64,000 nt of DNA, from contig NZ_LAJG01000015.1 in assembly GCF_000970455.1 (NCBI RefSeq), forward strand, positions 33,746 through 97,745. Direction: 5' to 3'. Below, one piece after another: positions 8,288 to 16,091 of the stretch. The stretch is from Devosia soli. GTDB taxonomy: Bacteria; Pseudomonadota; Alphaproteobacteria; Rhizobiales; Devosiaceae. How positions within the stretch are numbered: position 1 is the stretch's first letter; every line of letters starts with the position of its first letter. Position numbers and translations under genes: made by a program. The notes beneath the pieces are model-generated. The model saw only the letters and a list, made by a program, of their open reading frames with translations, searched no databases and was not told the origin of the DNA.

Positions 8288-8733
8288 AGGACGCCACCCA
8301 TGTATTGGGATTTGCTTTGGCCAGCCAGGTGCTGCCATTGCGTAAGAACTCTATCGGCAAACCTGCTGGCCAATTTACCACTCAACGAGAGCTGCTCGGA
8401 GTTTGCGACGCTATCGACCCAGATAACCTTTGCGCCAAGCATCTTCCCAAACAGCAGCGCTATGAAGCCCGGAGCGGCCCCGGTCGAAATGATGATGTTC
8501 GGCCGAAACTTCAGGATTACTCCAGCGATGTCTTTGGCGCACAGAAGCATCTGCAAGGGCCGGTCGCGATTAGCATCTGTCACAAGAACAGATGGTGCGA
8601 GCCCTGATTTCTCAGGCAACCCTGGCAACGTTGTTGCATAAAGTACATCGAACTTGTCAAAGCTCTGGCTGATGATTGCGAGTTGCTCCCAATGCCCTCC
8701 ACCGGATGCAACGGCCAACAATCTTTTACGCAT
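8284..8733 (-). CDS. Alg14/PssD-like glycosyltransferase accessory subunit
   Basis: Membrane-recruiting partner of the adjacent Alg13/PssE-like subunit, 149 residues, first gene of the minus-strand operon. It has the hallmark N-terminal KRLLAVASGGGHWEQL and the central IIISTGAAPGFIALLFGKMLG, with a hydrophobic helix, followed by VIWVDSVANSEQLSLSGKL. The ATG at 8733 is preferred over the adjacent TTG at 8736 because GGGGGA lies 5 to 10 bases before it. The operon order (Alg14-like, Alg13-like, GT4, flippase) is that of an exopolysaccharide assembly cluster. Confidence 0.9.
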   Translation of the reverse strand: MRKRLLAVASGGGHWEQLAIISQSFDKFDVLYATTLPGLPEKSGLAPSVLVTDANRDRPLQMLLCAKDIAGVILKFRPNIIISTGAAPGFIALLFGKMLGAKVIWVDSVANSEQLSLSGKLASRFADRVLTQWQHLAGQSKSQYMGGVL

Positions 8734-9007
8734 CAAATCCCCCGGTCATACGCAAACCCGCAATCTTTGTAGGTTATGTGATTACGTAAAGAAACGGGAT
8801 CTTGAGCATGGCTTCCATGAATGACCGAGAATGGTAAAGCTCAGGACAGCCAGATTAGTTTTCACCGACCACTGCCTGTAAACACGATTTACACCGGCGG
8901 CGATACGGGGCCAGCCGTGATAACCATCTGTAGCCAATTCCGATGTACCGGAAACGTCGGTTGTTGTAGAGCAGTAGCCGAAGCGTGCGGACAGAGATTG
9001 GGCAACT
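8734..9007. promoter_or_regulatory. Divergent promoter region with TGTAAA/TTTACA palindrome
   Basis: Intergenic region between the divergent PssD-like operon and the polymerase gene. It contains TGTAAA (8877-8882), five bases, then TTTACA (8888-8893): a 17-bp inverted repeat in a central position that could control both directions. The binding protein is unknown. Confidence 0.4.
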
Positions 9008-10366
9008 GTGGAATACGTTACAGTTTTAAATATTGCCATCCTCACGTTGGACGTCCGCGCTTGGTACCGGCGCCCAGATTCAATCTACCTTTTTTTCAAG
9101 TTCTGCTTTAGCCTTATCATTGGTTTCGGGATACTTTTCCTGCAGCTGATGAACGCAACGGTCGGTTACAAGTTTGTGCTGCCCGACCTTGGCGGCATGG
9201 AACTATGCTATCTGATTGGCTATGTGGGTATTATCACCGGTAGTCGGCTAGGCATTTGGACTTACCTACTTCTCACCGGGTCTCAGAGACCTGGAATTGC
9301 CCTTCCTTTCGGCGAGCCAGAAGCAGTCCGTGGACGCTACGGCCTCTACTCACTCGGCATAATCTCAATGCTGGCAGTGGTGCTCTACGTTGGCGTGACC
9401 GGTTTTTCGTTCGGCCAAGGAAGCTACGAAGCTAGGTACGAAGACGCCCAGGGAATGGGTATAATTTTGCGGCTTTTTCCTGCGTTCCTTCCATTTGCGG
9501 CTTACAAACTTACCGTTGCGAAATCGCCTCGCGAGTTCTGGCGGTCAGCACTTGTGCTTGTCGGTTTCACTTTCGTGATGCTGATTGCCTTGGAGGGCTA
9601 TCGCCAGCTGATGATTTCAGCGGCGTTACTGACCGTTATCATCGCTCTCAAGCGTAAATATGTACCGTTATGGGTTCAATTGGCAATCGCGGTAAGCGCG
9701 CTCCCGGCATTGGTTAGTTTGTCTTTCCTAAGATATGGAGGTGAAGTGCAGGCAGCCGGTTTCACCGACCCACTCACTCGCATTTTCTATTACATTCAAG
9801 GTGATCTGTTCCCACTGGACGCCCCTATCCGCATTATTCAATGGTGCGATATTCGAGATTGTCCTGGACTAGAAGTATTTTGGAATCACCTAACACTATT
9901 GGTGCCCCGCTTCCTTTGGCCCGATAAGCCAGCGATCCTTCTGGACGCCGCCGGCTACTACACTCAGATTGTTATCGCTTACAACCGGGCTTTGACGCTT
10001 TCTGCGACGATAATCGGCGAGGGTTTTCTTATCGGTAGTTTTGGAGCAATTTTCGCAATCTGCGTCATATCCGGCTGGCTTGCGCGGATACTTAGTGTTT
10101 GGATGGACAGATCTACCGGGATGATCAAATTCATCCTTCTAGCCAATGTACCCATGGGCTTTTTTTGGATCAGAGAAGGACTTGAGAATGGCATACTTCG
10201 AACCATTTTCATTCTGGCATTTCTTGGCATCGGAACATTAACGGCTCCGATAACCAAAGCCATCCTTTCGGCGGTTCCTATTAGACCGAGGGCCACGCGC
10301 GGAGGAAACAGAAATGTTATACCGTCGGTGCCGGCCCCAAATCGGCCCAGCCCATCCCCGACCTAG
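9008..10366 (+). CDS. Wzy-like O-antigen/exopolysaccharide polymerase
   Basis: Polytopic inner-membrane protein of 452 residues with about 11 hydrophobic segments and a large periplasmic loop. It is predicted to polymerise lipid-linked repeat units in a Wzx/Wzy pathway. The segments RYGLYSLGIISML, FSFGQGSYEARYEDA and the C-terminal ATIIGEGFLIGSFGA are the kind seen in oligosaccharide repeat-unit polymerases, a family with very low sequence conservation. The start is a GTG at 9008 with only a weak upstream ribosome site. The last 30 residues are basic and cytoplasmic. No other polymerase is recognisable in this window, so it may also serve cluster B at 50093-63379 (inference). Confidence 0.78.
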   Translation: MEYVTVLNIAILTLDVRAWYRRPDSIYLFFKFCFSLIIGFGILFLQLMNATVGYKFVLPDLGGMELCYLIGYVGIITGSRLGIWTYLLLTGSQRPGIALPFGEPEAVRGRYGLYSLGIISMLAVVLYVGVTGFSFGQGSYEARYEDAQGMGIILRLFPAFLPFAAYKLTVAKSPREFWRSALVLVGFTFVMLIALEGYRQLMISAALLTVIIALKRKYVPLWVQLAIAVSALPALVSLSFLRYGGEVQAAGFTDPLTRIFYYIQGDLFPLDAPIRIIQWCDIRDCPGLEVFWNHLTLLVPRFLWPDKPAILLDAAGYYTQIVIAYNRALTLSATIIGEGFLIGSFGAIFAICVISGWLARILSVWMDRSTGMIKFILLANVPMGFFWIREGLENGILRTIFILAFLGIGTLTAPITKAILSAVPIRPRATRGGNRNVIPSVPAPNRPSPSPT

Positions 10367-10482
10367 GCTATGGTCGGTCTATCCTAAGATACGATATGTA
10401 AGGCACAAAGCGGGCAGGTTTGGCGCAAGATTGTTGTTGAACATAACGCTTTAAGGCCCTCTAGACTTTCCTCGGTGCCATT

Positions 10483-10836
10483 TCATCCCGTTTTCTCACC
10501 CTTTTCAAAGTAGCGATCCATTCGGTCGGTTAGCCGCTTGACCGCGTCATCTACCCTGTTAACGGCCTGCGTTAGGCCATCCTCAGTTGCAAAATTCTCT
10601 GCTGCGTAGAGCTTATGTGCTTCCAGCGAGCGCCGTAGATCATCTTCTGCCAATTTGGCACGGCTATCGACCGCGCCAATCATAAGACCCGCATCTTTTT
10701 CAAGCTTGTCGATCGCGGCATCGCGCTTCCCAAGCTCGGACAGAACCCAGCTGACTATGCGCCAGCCCGTCACCAGTGCAACCGATCCTGTGCCCGTCAT
10801 CCAGATCAAGACCTCCCATGTCACGGTGCCGGTCAT
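10483..10836 (-). CDS. Phage-type membrane protein with coiled coil, lysis cassette
   Basis: 117-residue protein with one N-terminal transmembrane helix (WEVLIWMTGTGSVALVTGW) and a charged helical, coiled-coil-like remainder rich in Asp, Glu, Lys and Arg. I do not recognise a named family. Small proteins of this architecture are common at the end of alphaproteobacterial phage lysis cassettes, where they may be holin-associated. Its ATG overlaps the stop of the preceding o-spanin-like gene by 4 bases, so it belongs to the same cassette. The gene appears intact but is stranded in a prophage relic. Confidence 0.6.
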   Translation of the reverse strand: MTGTVTWEVLIWMTGTGSVALVTGWRIVSWVLSELGKRDAAIDKLEKDAGLMIGAVDSRAKLAEDDLRRSLEAHKLYAAENFATEDGLTQAVNRVDDAVKRLTDRMDRYFEKGEKTG

Positions 10837-11144
10837 CGGTTGGCGAGGCCTTCGGCTTGGTTCGAATTGAAGTCATAGCACCGCCGCTTGGAGGCATTTG
10901 CCACGTCGAGCTGCTCACGCTCCCGGCGGAGCGCGACGGTCGCCTCTTGCCCAGCCAGCAACGCGGCGTGGGGCGTATCGATGGCGCATTCGGCCGGCTG
11001 CGATCCGAGCGTCACCTGCGCAGCGGCAATGCCAAGGCGCACGCCGGCATCAATTTGCTGATGCTGAGACCCGGCCGTGCAGCCAATCAATGTCAGTATC
11101 AGTAAGCACGCAAGAGCGGCCTTCAGTGGCGAGTTCGGCTTCAT
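10833..11144 (-). CDS. Rz1-like outer-membrane lipoprotein (o-spanin-like)
   Basis: Small lipoprotein of about 103 residues. A basic N-terminus and hydrophobic segment end in the lipobox LTLIGC, so the Cys would be lipidated. The gene starts inside the 3' end of the i-spanin-like gene in another frame, an arrangement typical of Rz/Rz1 pairs that join inner and outer membranes and fuse them during phage lysis. The ATG at 11144 with AGGAG about 10 bases upstream is preferred to the TTG at 11153. The rest (IGIAAAQVTLGSQPAECAI and a charged helix) is not closely recognised. Function as o-spanin is inferred from architecture and position. Confidence 0.6.
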   Translation of the reverse strand: MKPNSPLKAALACLLILTLIGCTAGSQHQQIDAGVRLGIAAAQVTLGSQPAECAIDTPHAALLAGQEATVALRREREQLDVANASKRRCYDFNSNQAEGLANR

Positions 11145-11463
11145 AGGCGGCAATCTCCTGATCGAGTTGGGTCCGCGCCTGCATGGCCGTCCTCTCGCTA
11201 TTGGCTAAGGCTTCGCGATAGATGCGGAGGGCTTCGGCGCCCGCTTTCTGCTGCCTTTCGCGTTCAGCACCTTCGGCGCGCTTGGCAGCATCCATGATGC
11301 GGATCGTCGCCGCATCATTCGCTTTGTCGGTCGCAGCCAGGACGATCGCCGGCCGCTCGATATGATCGAAAATCAGGCCTCGGCTGAACCAGCCAATTGG
11401 CCCAGCAATGATGGCGGCCGAAAGCCCTGCCGCCATCAGGGCCAAATGAGTTGGATTGAACAT
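11050..11463 (-). CDS. Rz-like inner-membrane spanin
   Basis: 137-residue protein with an N-terminal transmembrane anchor (LALMAAGLSAAIIAGPIGW), then a long alpha-helical, Glu/Arg/Gln/Ala-rich periplasmic stalk and the C-terminal SCVLTDTDIDWLHG, a pattern common in Rhizobiales phage Rz-like proteins. The ATG at 11463 overlaps the stop of the lysozyme remnant (TGATG), and the 3' end overlaps the lipoprotein gene. It would bridge the periplasm with the adjacent lipoprotein during lysis. The gene is intact, although the upstream lysozyme is not. Confidence 0.7.
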   Translation of the reverse strand: MFNPTHLALMAAGLSAAIIAGPIGWFSRGLIFDHIERPAIVLAATDKANDAATIRIMDAAKRAEGAERERQQKAGAEALRIYREALANSERTAMQARTQLDQEIAAYEAELATEGRSCVLTDTDIDWLHGRVSASAN

Positions 11464-11845
11464 CACCGTGTGCCTTCGAGGCAAAGGCGCTGTTCATCGG
11501 CCCGGCGATTGATAAGGCCAGGCACGACCTGGCCGCCCGCCCGGTTCCACATGGGAATCGCGTTGCAGGCGCCACGAAAATCGCCGGCATTGGCTCTGCG
11601 AGCAACGGTGGAGCCGCAGAACGCACCAGTGCCGATATTGTAGGATAGAGACAGGAAAGCGACATAGGGCTTGTCAGGCACCGCATCCGGTGCCGCGAGG
11701 CACTTCCGCATACCCGCTTCGAACTCGATAAGGGCATCACCCAGCATCACCTGACACTGATCAACGGTGTAGCTGTCGCCGAGCTTCACGCCACGCGTCT
11801 CACCGAAGCAAACAGTGGGAATGCCGTTAGCCAGGCGGTCAGGGT
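11463..11845 (-). pseudogene. 5'-truncated phage lysozyme (glycoside hydrolase family 24)
   Basis: The readable part covers the C-terminal two thirds of an R/R21-type endolysin. It runs from about YPDRLANGIPTVCFGETRG through LGDSYTVDQCQVML, LSLSYNIGTGAFCGSTVARR and MWNRAGGQVVPGLINRR. The N-terminal part that contains the catalytic Glu and any signal-arrest-release segment is absent. Immediately upstream on the same DNA, but on the other strand, recombinase sequence begins. Short frames could restart at 11789, but the product would lack the active site. It is therefore annotated as a deletion-truncated pseudogene. Confidence 0.8.
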
Positions 11846-12571
11846 AACGACCGCATCGGCTGCGCCGGCTATCGCGAGCGCGGTGATTGCGACAACGGCC
11901 GCTCGATCACACGGGCACATGTGGAAGAGCGCGTGCTCAACGCCCTCGATGCCTACTTGGCCGATCCCGAAATGATCGCCGCCTACATCTCGCACTACCA
12001 TCTCAAACGCCGCGAGCTTGCGGCCACTAAGACCAGCCAGCTCAAGTCCATCGCCGATCGACTGCCCGAACTCGACAAGCAGATCGAGAAACTCATCGAC
12101 CTGCTTGTCGAAGGCAGTGCGACTGACGGGGTGCTTGATCGCTTGCGTAAAATGGAGGCCGAACGCGCTGAGCTGCGCGCAGAAGCCGAATCCCTCAAAG
12201 CCGATGATGAGCCTATCGTTCTCCACCCGTCCGCAGCAGATCGCTACCGCCAGCTCATCAAAGAGCTGCGCATGCATCTGGAAGGTTTGCGGGAAGGCCA
12301 GCCGCGCGATCTCATCTTCGAGCGCCTGCGCGGCATGATTGAAAAAGTTGTCATCACCCCAAAGGGCACTCGCCAGCCCGTGGACATCCAAGTCCATGAT
12401 TTACTTGCAGAATTGCTGGTCTGTAAAAAGGAAACACCCCTAAATGCCAAGGCATTTAGGGGTGCAATGGTTGCGGGAGCTCGATACCATCATTGCACGA
12501 AGAGAAAGCCATACCCCCCGGTGAGTGACAACGTCCTAAGTCAGCAAGACAAGCGGTGTTTTGGCAAGTAG
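11843..12571 (+). pseudogene. 3' fragment of a large serine recombinase (phage integrase)
   Basis: C-terminal part of a large serine recombinase. Homology begins at GNDRIGCAGYRERGDCDNGR, the second half of the zinc ribbon, where CxxxxxxxGxCDN-type spacing is visible. It continues with ITRAHVEERVLNAL and a long helical coiled-coil segment typical of the integrase C-terminus, up to a stop at 12569-12571. An in-frame TAG lies just before the homology (11828-11830). The catalytic resolvase domain and recombinase domain are missing. The fragment meets the truncated lysozyme head to head at about 11845. A GTG at 11921 could start a shorter product, but it would have no catalytic domain. Confidence 0.82.
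12435..12464. repeat. Perfect 14-bp inverted repeat inside recombinase 3' end
   Basis: CACCCCTAAATGCC (12435-12448), two bases, then GGCATTTAGGGGTG (12451-12464). The arms pair perfectly, but with only a 2-base loop and no T-tract a standard terminator is unlikely. It lies in the C-terminal coding region of the integrase fragment and could be a cruciform, a recombination arm site or the trace of an attachment region. Confidence 0.6.
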
Positions 12572-12770
12572 GTCTCGATGCAGGAATTTGCACCTGCCGG
12601 GCGGTCATCGTCAATCCAAACGGGTTCCACCGAGTTGGAAGAGCTCTCGGCCATACCAAACATAGGGTTCAGCGGTCGCGCCGTGGCCTTGACCGTCCTT
12701 AAACCGAGATGCAGATCCAGGTGGACCTAGGCATTCTCTACAGGGTCGCGTCGTGCGCCTTCACGGCTCT

Positions 12771-12976
12771 ACAGAGAGAGGTTCTCTCACATGGCACCGT
12801 GCCTTTAACAGGGAACGGCAGTCGGAAACGCTTTTGTTGATGGCATGCACAACACGTGCCATCTTGGCGGTTATTGCGGGGAACGCCTTGCGTCGCAGAT
12901 CCGGATTGTTCCAATCGCGAGCAATGAAGCGCTCAAAATTGTCACGGAAGCTGTTCTCCTTTTGGCGGATGGCGAC
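12771..12976 (-). pseudogene. Transposase C-terminal remnant, probably IS110-like
   Basis: On the minus strand the frame VAIRQKENSFRDNFERFIA followed by WNNPDLRRKAFPAITAKMAR and VVHAINKS reads like the C-terminal helical part of an IS110/IS1111-group transposase, where similar Tyr/Phe-Arg-rich and KMARVAHA segments occur. Upstream the frame meets a stop, and downstream it continues into unrelated residues before the TGA at 12771-12773. No catalytic DEDD domain or element ends are visible. The family assignment is from pattern memory only, but the fragment is clearly not a functional gene. Confidence 0.42.
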
Positions 12977-13738
12977 TTGTGCCTCCTACCGTGTGAAAAC
13001 ACTTATCCAGTCATCGCAGAATTTGAGGCCCAAGTGCGATGTCCGATAGCTGGCTTTAGCAGACACTTCTCGTGCTAGTCACAGACGCATTAGGGTGACG
13101 CACTCCACGACCAAGGAGTATTTTGACCCTCCCATCGGGCAAGCTGACAGTGGTGCCAGGTCGGTGTTAACCGTAAAGCACCAGACACTTGCAGGTTTTC
13201 ATCTGCCAGGTGCACTATCACCACGTCGATTCAGCCGAATCGATGACGGCCGCCGCCAGTGCTTCGAACCACCAGCGACGGCCTGACCACCGCAATCCTG
13301 AAGCAGCAGGAGTTACAATGGCTAAGAGCCTTGTAGTAGACGCGTGCGCACGTCGGCAAGCATCCCCCTACGACCCAGCCGGGTTTTTAAGCCTCGATGG
13401 GCCGCACTTGGGCGGCATGCGTCGGCGCAATTAGAGCGGTCGGTCCCAAACCGGGGCCGGGACGTCTGCGTCTGCACGCTGGCCGGTCGCCCCGCGCCTG
13501 CCGCGCCCTTTTGACCATGCCTGTTGCCTGATGGTTTGCCTGCCCCGTCCCGCATGAACTGCAGTGCGGTGCTCAGGTCATCGGCTATAGCTGGCTAATG
13601 GCACGGTACGCCCCTTTCCCCCTCCACCTCTGCCCTTCCGGCTCGCGCTGCCACCTGTTTTCCCCTGGTAGATACTAGGGTGCTGCCACGGCGAGCAGCG
13701 GGCGGAATCTTTCATCCCATCCAATTCGAGTACCTACC
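12977..13738. other. Gene-poor stretch between prophage relic and AAA+ gene
   Basis: Apart from the small frame at 13318-13434, I see no supported gene on either strand. Several open frames exist but have no family resemblance, no ribosome sites and arginine-rich compositions typical of out-of-frame GC-rich DNA. The promoter of the AAA+ gene probably lies in 13560-13730. Confidence 0.5.
13318..13434 (+). CDS. Possible 38-residue small protein with strong ribosome site
   Basis: ATG at 13318 is preceded by AGGAG at a 6-base distance, which is unusually good for this stretch. The frame ends at TAG 13432-13434. The peptide is MAKSLVVDACARRQ followed by a Pro/Gly-rich tail, has no membrane segment and matches nothing I know. 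It ends 304 bases before the AAA+ gene, so it might be a leader peptide or chance. Low confidence. Confidence 0.25.
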   Translation: MAKSLVVDACARRQASPYDPAGFLSLDGPHLGGMRRRN

Positions 13739-15622
13739 ATGAGTTCTTTGTCCGACATGATCCGAAACAGCACCGTCAATGCTGGCATGACCGCCCATGT
13801 CATGCCAGCCGTCGGAAGTAGCATCGTCATACTCGTCACCGCCGCGCTAGAAGAACACGCCCTTTCCCAAGGTGTGCTTCTGCCCGATCCGTGGACCAAG
13901 GATGCTCCTCCCACCATCGTCTATGTGCCCGATAGCTCCTGGCTAGCTCCAATGACCGTTGTTATCGATGCCCGGGGGGGCGCCGTCCATGGCACTCCGA
14001 GCCGGGAAAAGTCCGAAGTGGCGCGCGATCTCGACGTGCTCGTGCGCATCGAGGACGGCGCAAGCGTCTGGGTCGCGGTGAGTTCAGCCCATGTACCGGA
14101 CCTCGCAAGAAGGGCCGCCGAGTGCTTCGTGACCGTAAAGGGGCTCACTTCTGCCGCCATCGCCCGCGCCGTGGGCACAGTAACGGGACAAGAAATCATC
14201 ATCGAAGACGCCGATTGGCGCGGTCTATCTCTCCCCCTTATTGCCAGCTCAATACGATCCGGCGATACCGCGGAAGCCTGCCGCGACCGACTTCGCCGCT
14301 GGTCAGCGCACACCGACGAGACGGAAGATGCCGGTGAGGAGACAGAGGAGGGTGACCAATGGCCAGTTTTTGGTTCGGCAGCGGTCTGGCTGACCGAGAC
14401 TCTGGCCCTCTTCGATGGGCTCAAGACCGGTCGCGTTCCCAAAGGCCTCTTGCGTCACACGATGCTCGCCGGACAACCGGGATGCGGGAAATCCACCTTG
14501 GTCGACCAGCTTGCTGAACGCGCCGCCATTCCACTTCATCGCCTGAGCGTGGGCGCCCTATTTGCCGCTGGCACCGGCTATCTCGACAGTGTCGTGCGTC
14601 AGATCGTTGGCTTCTTTGACGCCCTTCGCTCCCATAATGGACCGGCAATTGGCATCATCGAGGAGATCGATGCCATGAGTACCCGCACCGGCGGGACCGA
14701 CTCCAATGGGGCTTATTGGAGCACAGTTATCACCTCGATGCTGCTTGCCATTGACGACCTCAACGCTTCCGGCGCGCCGGTGCTTCTGGTCGGTTGCACC
14801 AACCGGCCGGAAGACGTCGACGCCGCGATCTGTCGTCCCGGCCGCATTGGCCGCTTCATCGAGGTCACGCCCCCGCAGACTATCGACGACGTAGTTGCGG
14901 TGCTGCGCGTCCATCTGGGCCGTGACCTGCCAGACGCGCCACTTCGTGATCTGGCTCGCCTCTGGCTTGGAGAAAGCCAGGCCCAATTGGCCGACCGCAT
15001 TGCCGCTGCGCAAAACAAGGCCATTCTCGCCGGCCGTCCACTCGGACTTGCCGATCTCGATCCGGATGGGATGACCAAAAAAGCCGACAGCAACGGCATC
15101 CTCAAAAAAGCGGCTCTTCATGAAGCAGCCCATGCGGCGATCGCCGACGCCTTTGGACGCGAGGTCGGCGCCATGGCCCTCCGCCTTGATCGTGCCGGTT
15201 CGGTCAGCGGTTTTACGACGCTCATCCCCCGCCTTATGGGCGCCACTTACGACGAGCGCCTCGATGACTGCTGTATCGCCCTGGCCGGCCGTGCCGCCGA
15301 TGCCTATTTTGGCAAACGGGTCGACGATGGCTCGGCCACTGACCTAATCCAGGCGAGCCACGCCATTGCCCTTCTTTATCTCAGCACCGGCCTGTCTGAG
15401 ACCCTCATCGCCCTGCCGCCCGACGTGGTGACAAAGGAGCTGACCACTAACCTTGTGCTCCAAGACACGGTGGAAACAATCCTTCAGGACCAGATGAGCC
15501 GGGCCGACGACCTCGTCGCGCAGCACCACCAGACAATCGAACGGCTTGCAGAAGTTCTGCTCGAGCGCCGGACCCTCGCAAAGGCCGAGATCGCTGCCTT
15601 TTTGACGGAAAGCAAAGCATGA
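13739..15622 (+). CDS. Soluble FtsH-like AAA+ ATPase with HEXXH metallopeptidase domain
   Basis: 627-residue protein with an N-terminal domain of about 230 residues that I do not recognise and that lacks any transmembrane segment. It is followed by an acidic linker (DETEDAGEETEEGD) and an AAA+ module. The module has Walker A GQPGCGKST near 245-253, a Walker B-like GIIEEIDAM near 306 with Glu where Asp is usual, sensor-1 VGCTNRPEDVD and an Arg-finger segment RPGRIGR. The C-terminal domain has HEAAH at 461-465 and a downstream Asp in TDLIQAS about 74 residues later. This matches the zinc-ligand spacing of M41 peptidases. It is probably an ATP-dependent cytosolic protease or unfoldase. The stop overlaps the next ATG (ATGA), indicating a functional pair. 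Location beside a prophage relic suggests an accessory role. Confidence 0.85.
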   Translation: MSSLSDMIRNSTVNAGMTAHVMPAVGSSIVILVTAALEEHALSQGVLLPDPWTKDAPPTIVYVPDSSWLAPMTVVIDARGGAVHGTPSREKSEVARDLDVLVRIEDGASVWVAVSSAHVPDLARRAAECFVTVKGLTSAAIARAVGTVTGQEIIIEDADWRGLSLPLIASSIRSGDTAEACRDRLRRWSAHTDETEDAGEETEEGDQWPVFGSAAVWLTETLALFDGLKTGRVPKGLLRHTMLAGQPGCGKSTLVDQLAERAAIPLHRLSVGALFAAGTGYLDSVVRQIVGFFDALRSHNGPAIGIIEEIDAMSTRTGGTDSNGAYWSTVITSMLLAIDDLNASGAPVLLVGCTNRPEDVDAAICRPGRIGRFIEVTPPQTIDDVVAVLRVHLGRDLPDAPLRDLARLWLGESQAQLADRIAAAQNKAILAGRPLGLADLDPDGMTKKADSNGILKKAALHEAAHAAIADAFGREVGAMALRLDRAGSVSGFTTLIPRLMGATYDERLDDCCIALAGRAADAYFGKRVDDGSATDLIQASHAIALLYLSTGLSETLIALPPDVVTKELTTNLVLQDTVETILQDQMSRADDLVAQHHQTIERLAEVLLERRTLAKAEIAAFLTESKA

Positions 15623-16005
15623 TCCTTCCAGCCCTCGACTTCATTCTCGATGACGGCGTGGTTCTGCTTGATCTCGCGGCACGCGCTGAAGCGGAGGATC
15701 TCGATATCTCGAGCCTACCTCGCTGGCGACAACTCCTTGGCGACCTCGCTCGCCTCCGGAGCGGCTGGCGCCCTGAACCCCGTATTCTGGAGCGAGCGCC
15801 TCGACTTGACCACTGGTCCGTTAGTGAGCCGCAGGATTTTGGCCTAGTCCGGCTTCTCGGAACCGTCACCGGTCACCCTCTTCTGCCAGACCATCGGGTC
15901 GTTACGACTTCCCCCCTTGTTGCCCTTGAGACGCGAAGGGGAACCTGGGCAAGGACTGTGTCGCGTTTCTACGTTTTGCACTCGAGCCAACGCGAGGAAC
16001 GTTAA
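15619..16005 (+). CDS. Small protein coupled to the AAA+ peptidase, unknown function
   Basis: 128-residue cytosolic protein with no signal or membrane segment. Its ATG overlaps the TGA of the AAA+ gene (ATGA), so it is very likely co-translated. The C-terminal half, GHPLLPDHRVVTTSPLVAL followed by GTWARTVSRFYVL, looks like a conserved motif block. I associate it with a small Rhizobiales domain of unknown function (possibly DUF6634), but this is from memory. It could be a substrate adaptor, inhibitor or toxin controlled by the peptidase. Only the coupling is evidence for partnership. Confidence 0.75.
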   Translation: MILPALDFILDDGVVLLDLAARAEAEDLDISSLPRWRQLLGDLARLRSGWRPEPRILERAPRLDHWSVSEPQDFGLVRLLGTVTGHPLLPDHRVVTTSPLVALETRRGTWARTVSRFYVLHSSQREER

Positions 16006-16091
16006 GCTGGAGGTAAATTGCCGGTGCTTTGGCTCAACGAGGGGTTTAACCACGCGGCAAGACTCAGGCTTTCAGGCGCCTCCCCAAAACC

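Noticed and set aside
11786..12397. 203-codon minus-strand frame opposite the recombinase fragment
   Set aside because: Although it reads in the same direction as the lysis genes, it is only the reverse shadow of the recombinase coiled coil.
12435..12464. Rho-independent terminator
   Set aside because: Only a 2-base loop, no T-tract on either side, and it lies within the recombinase fragment.
12470..12515. tRNA-like 3' end suggested by TGGTTGCGGGAGC
   Set aside because: No acceptor, D or anticodon arms can be folded around it, and it lies in the recombinase reading frame.
13739..15622. Calling the AAA+ peptidase a normal FtsH
   Set aside because: It lacks both N-terminal membrane helices and has an unrelated N-terminal domain, an altered Walker B and a coupled partner.
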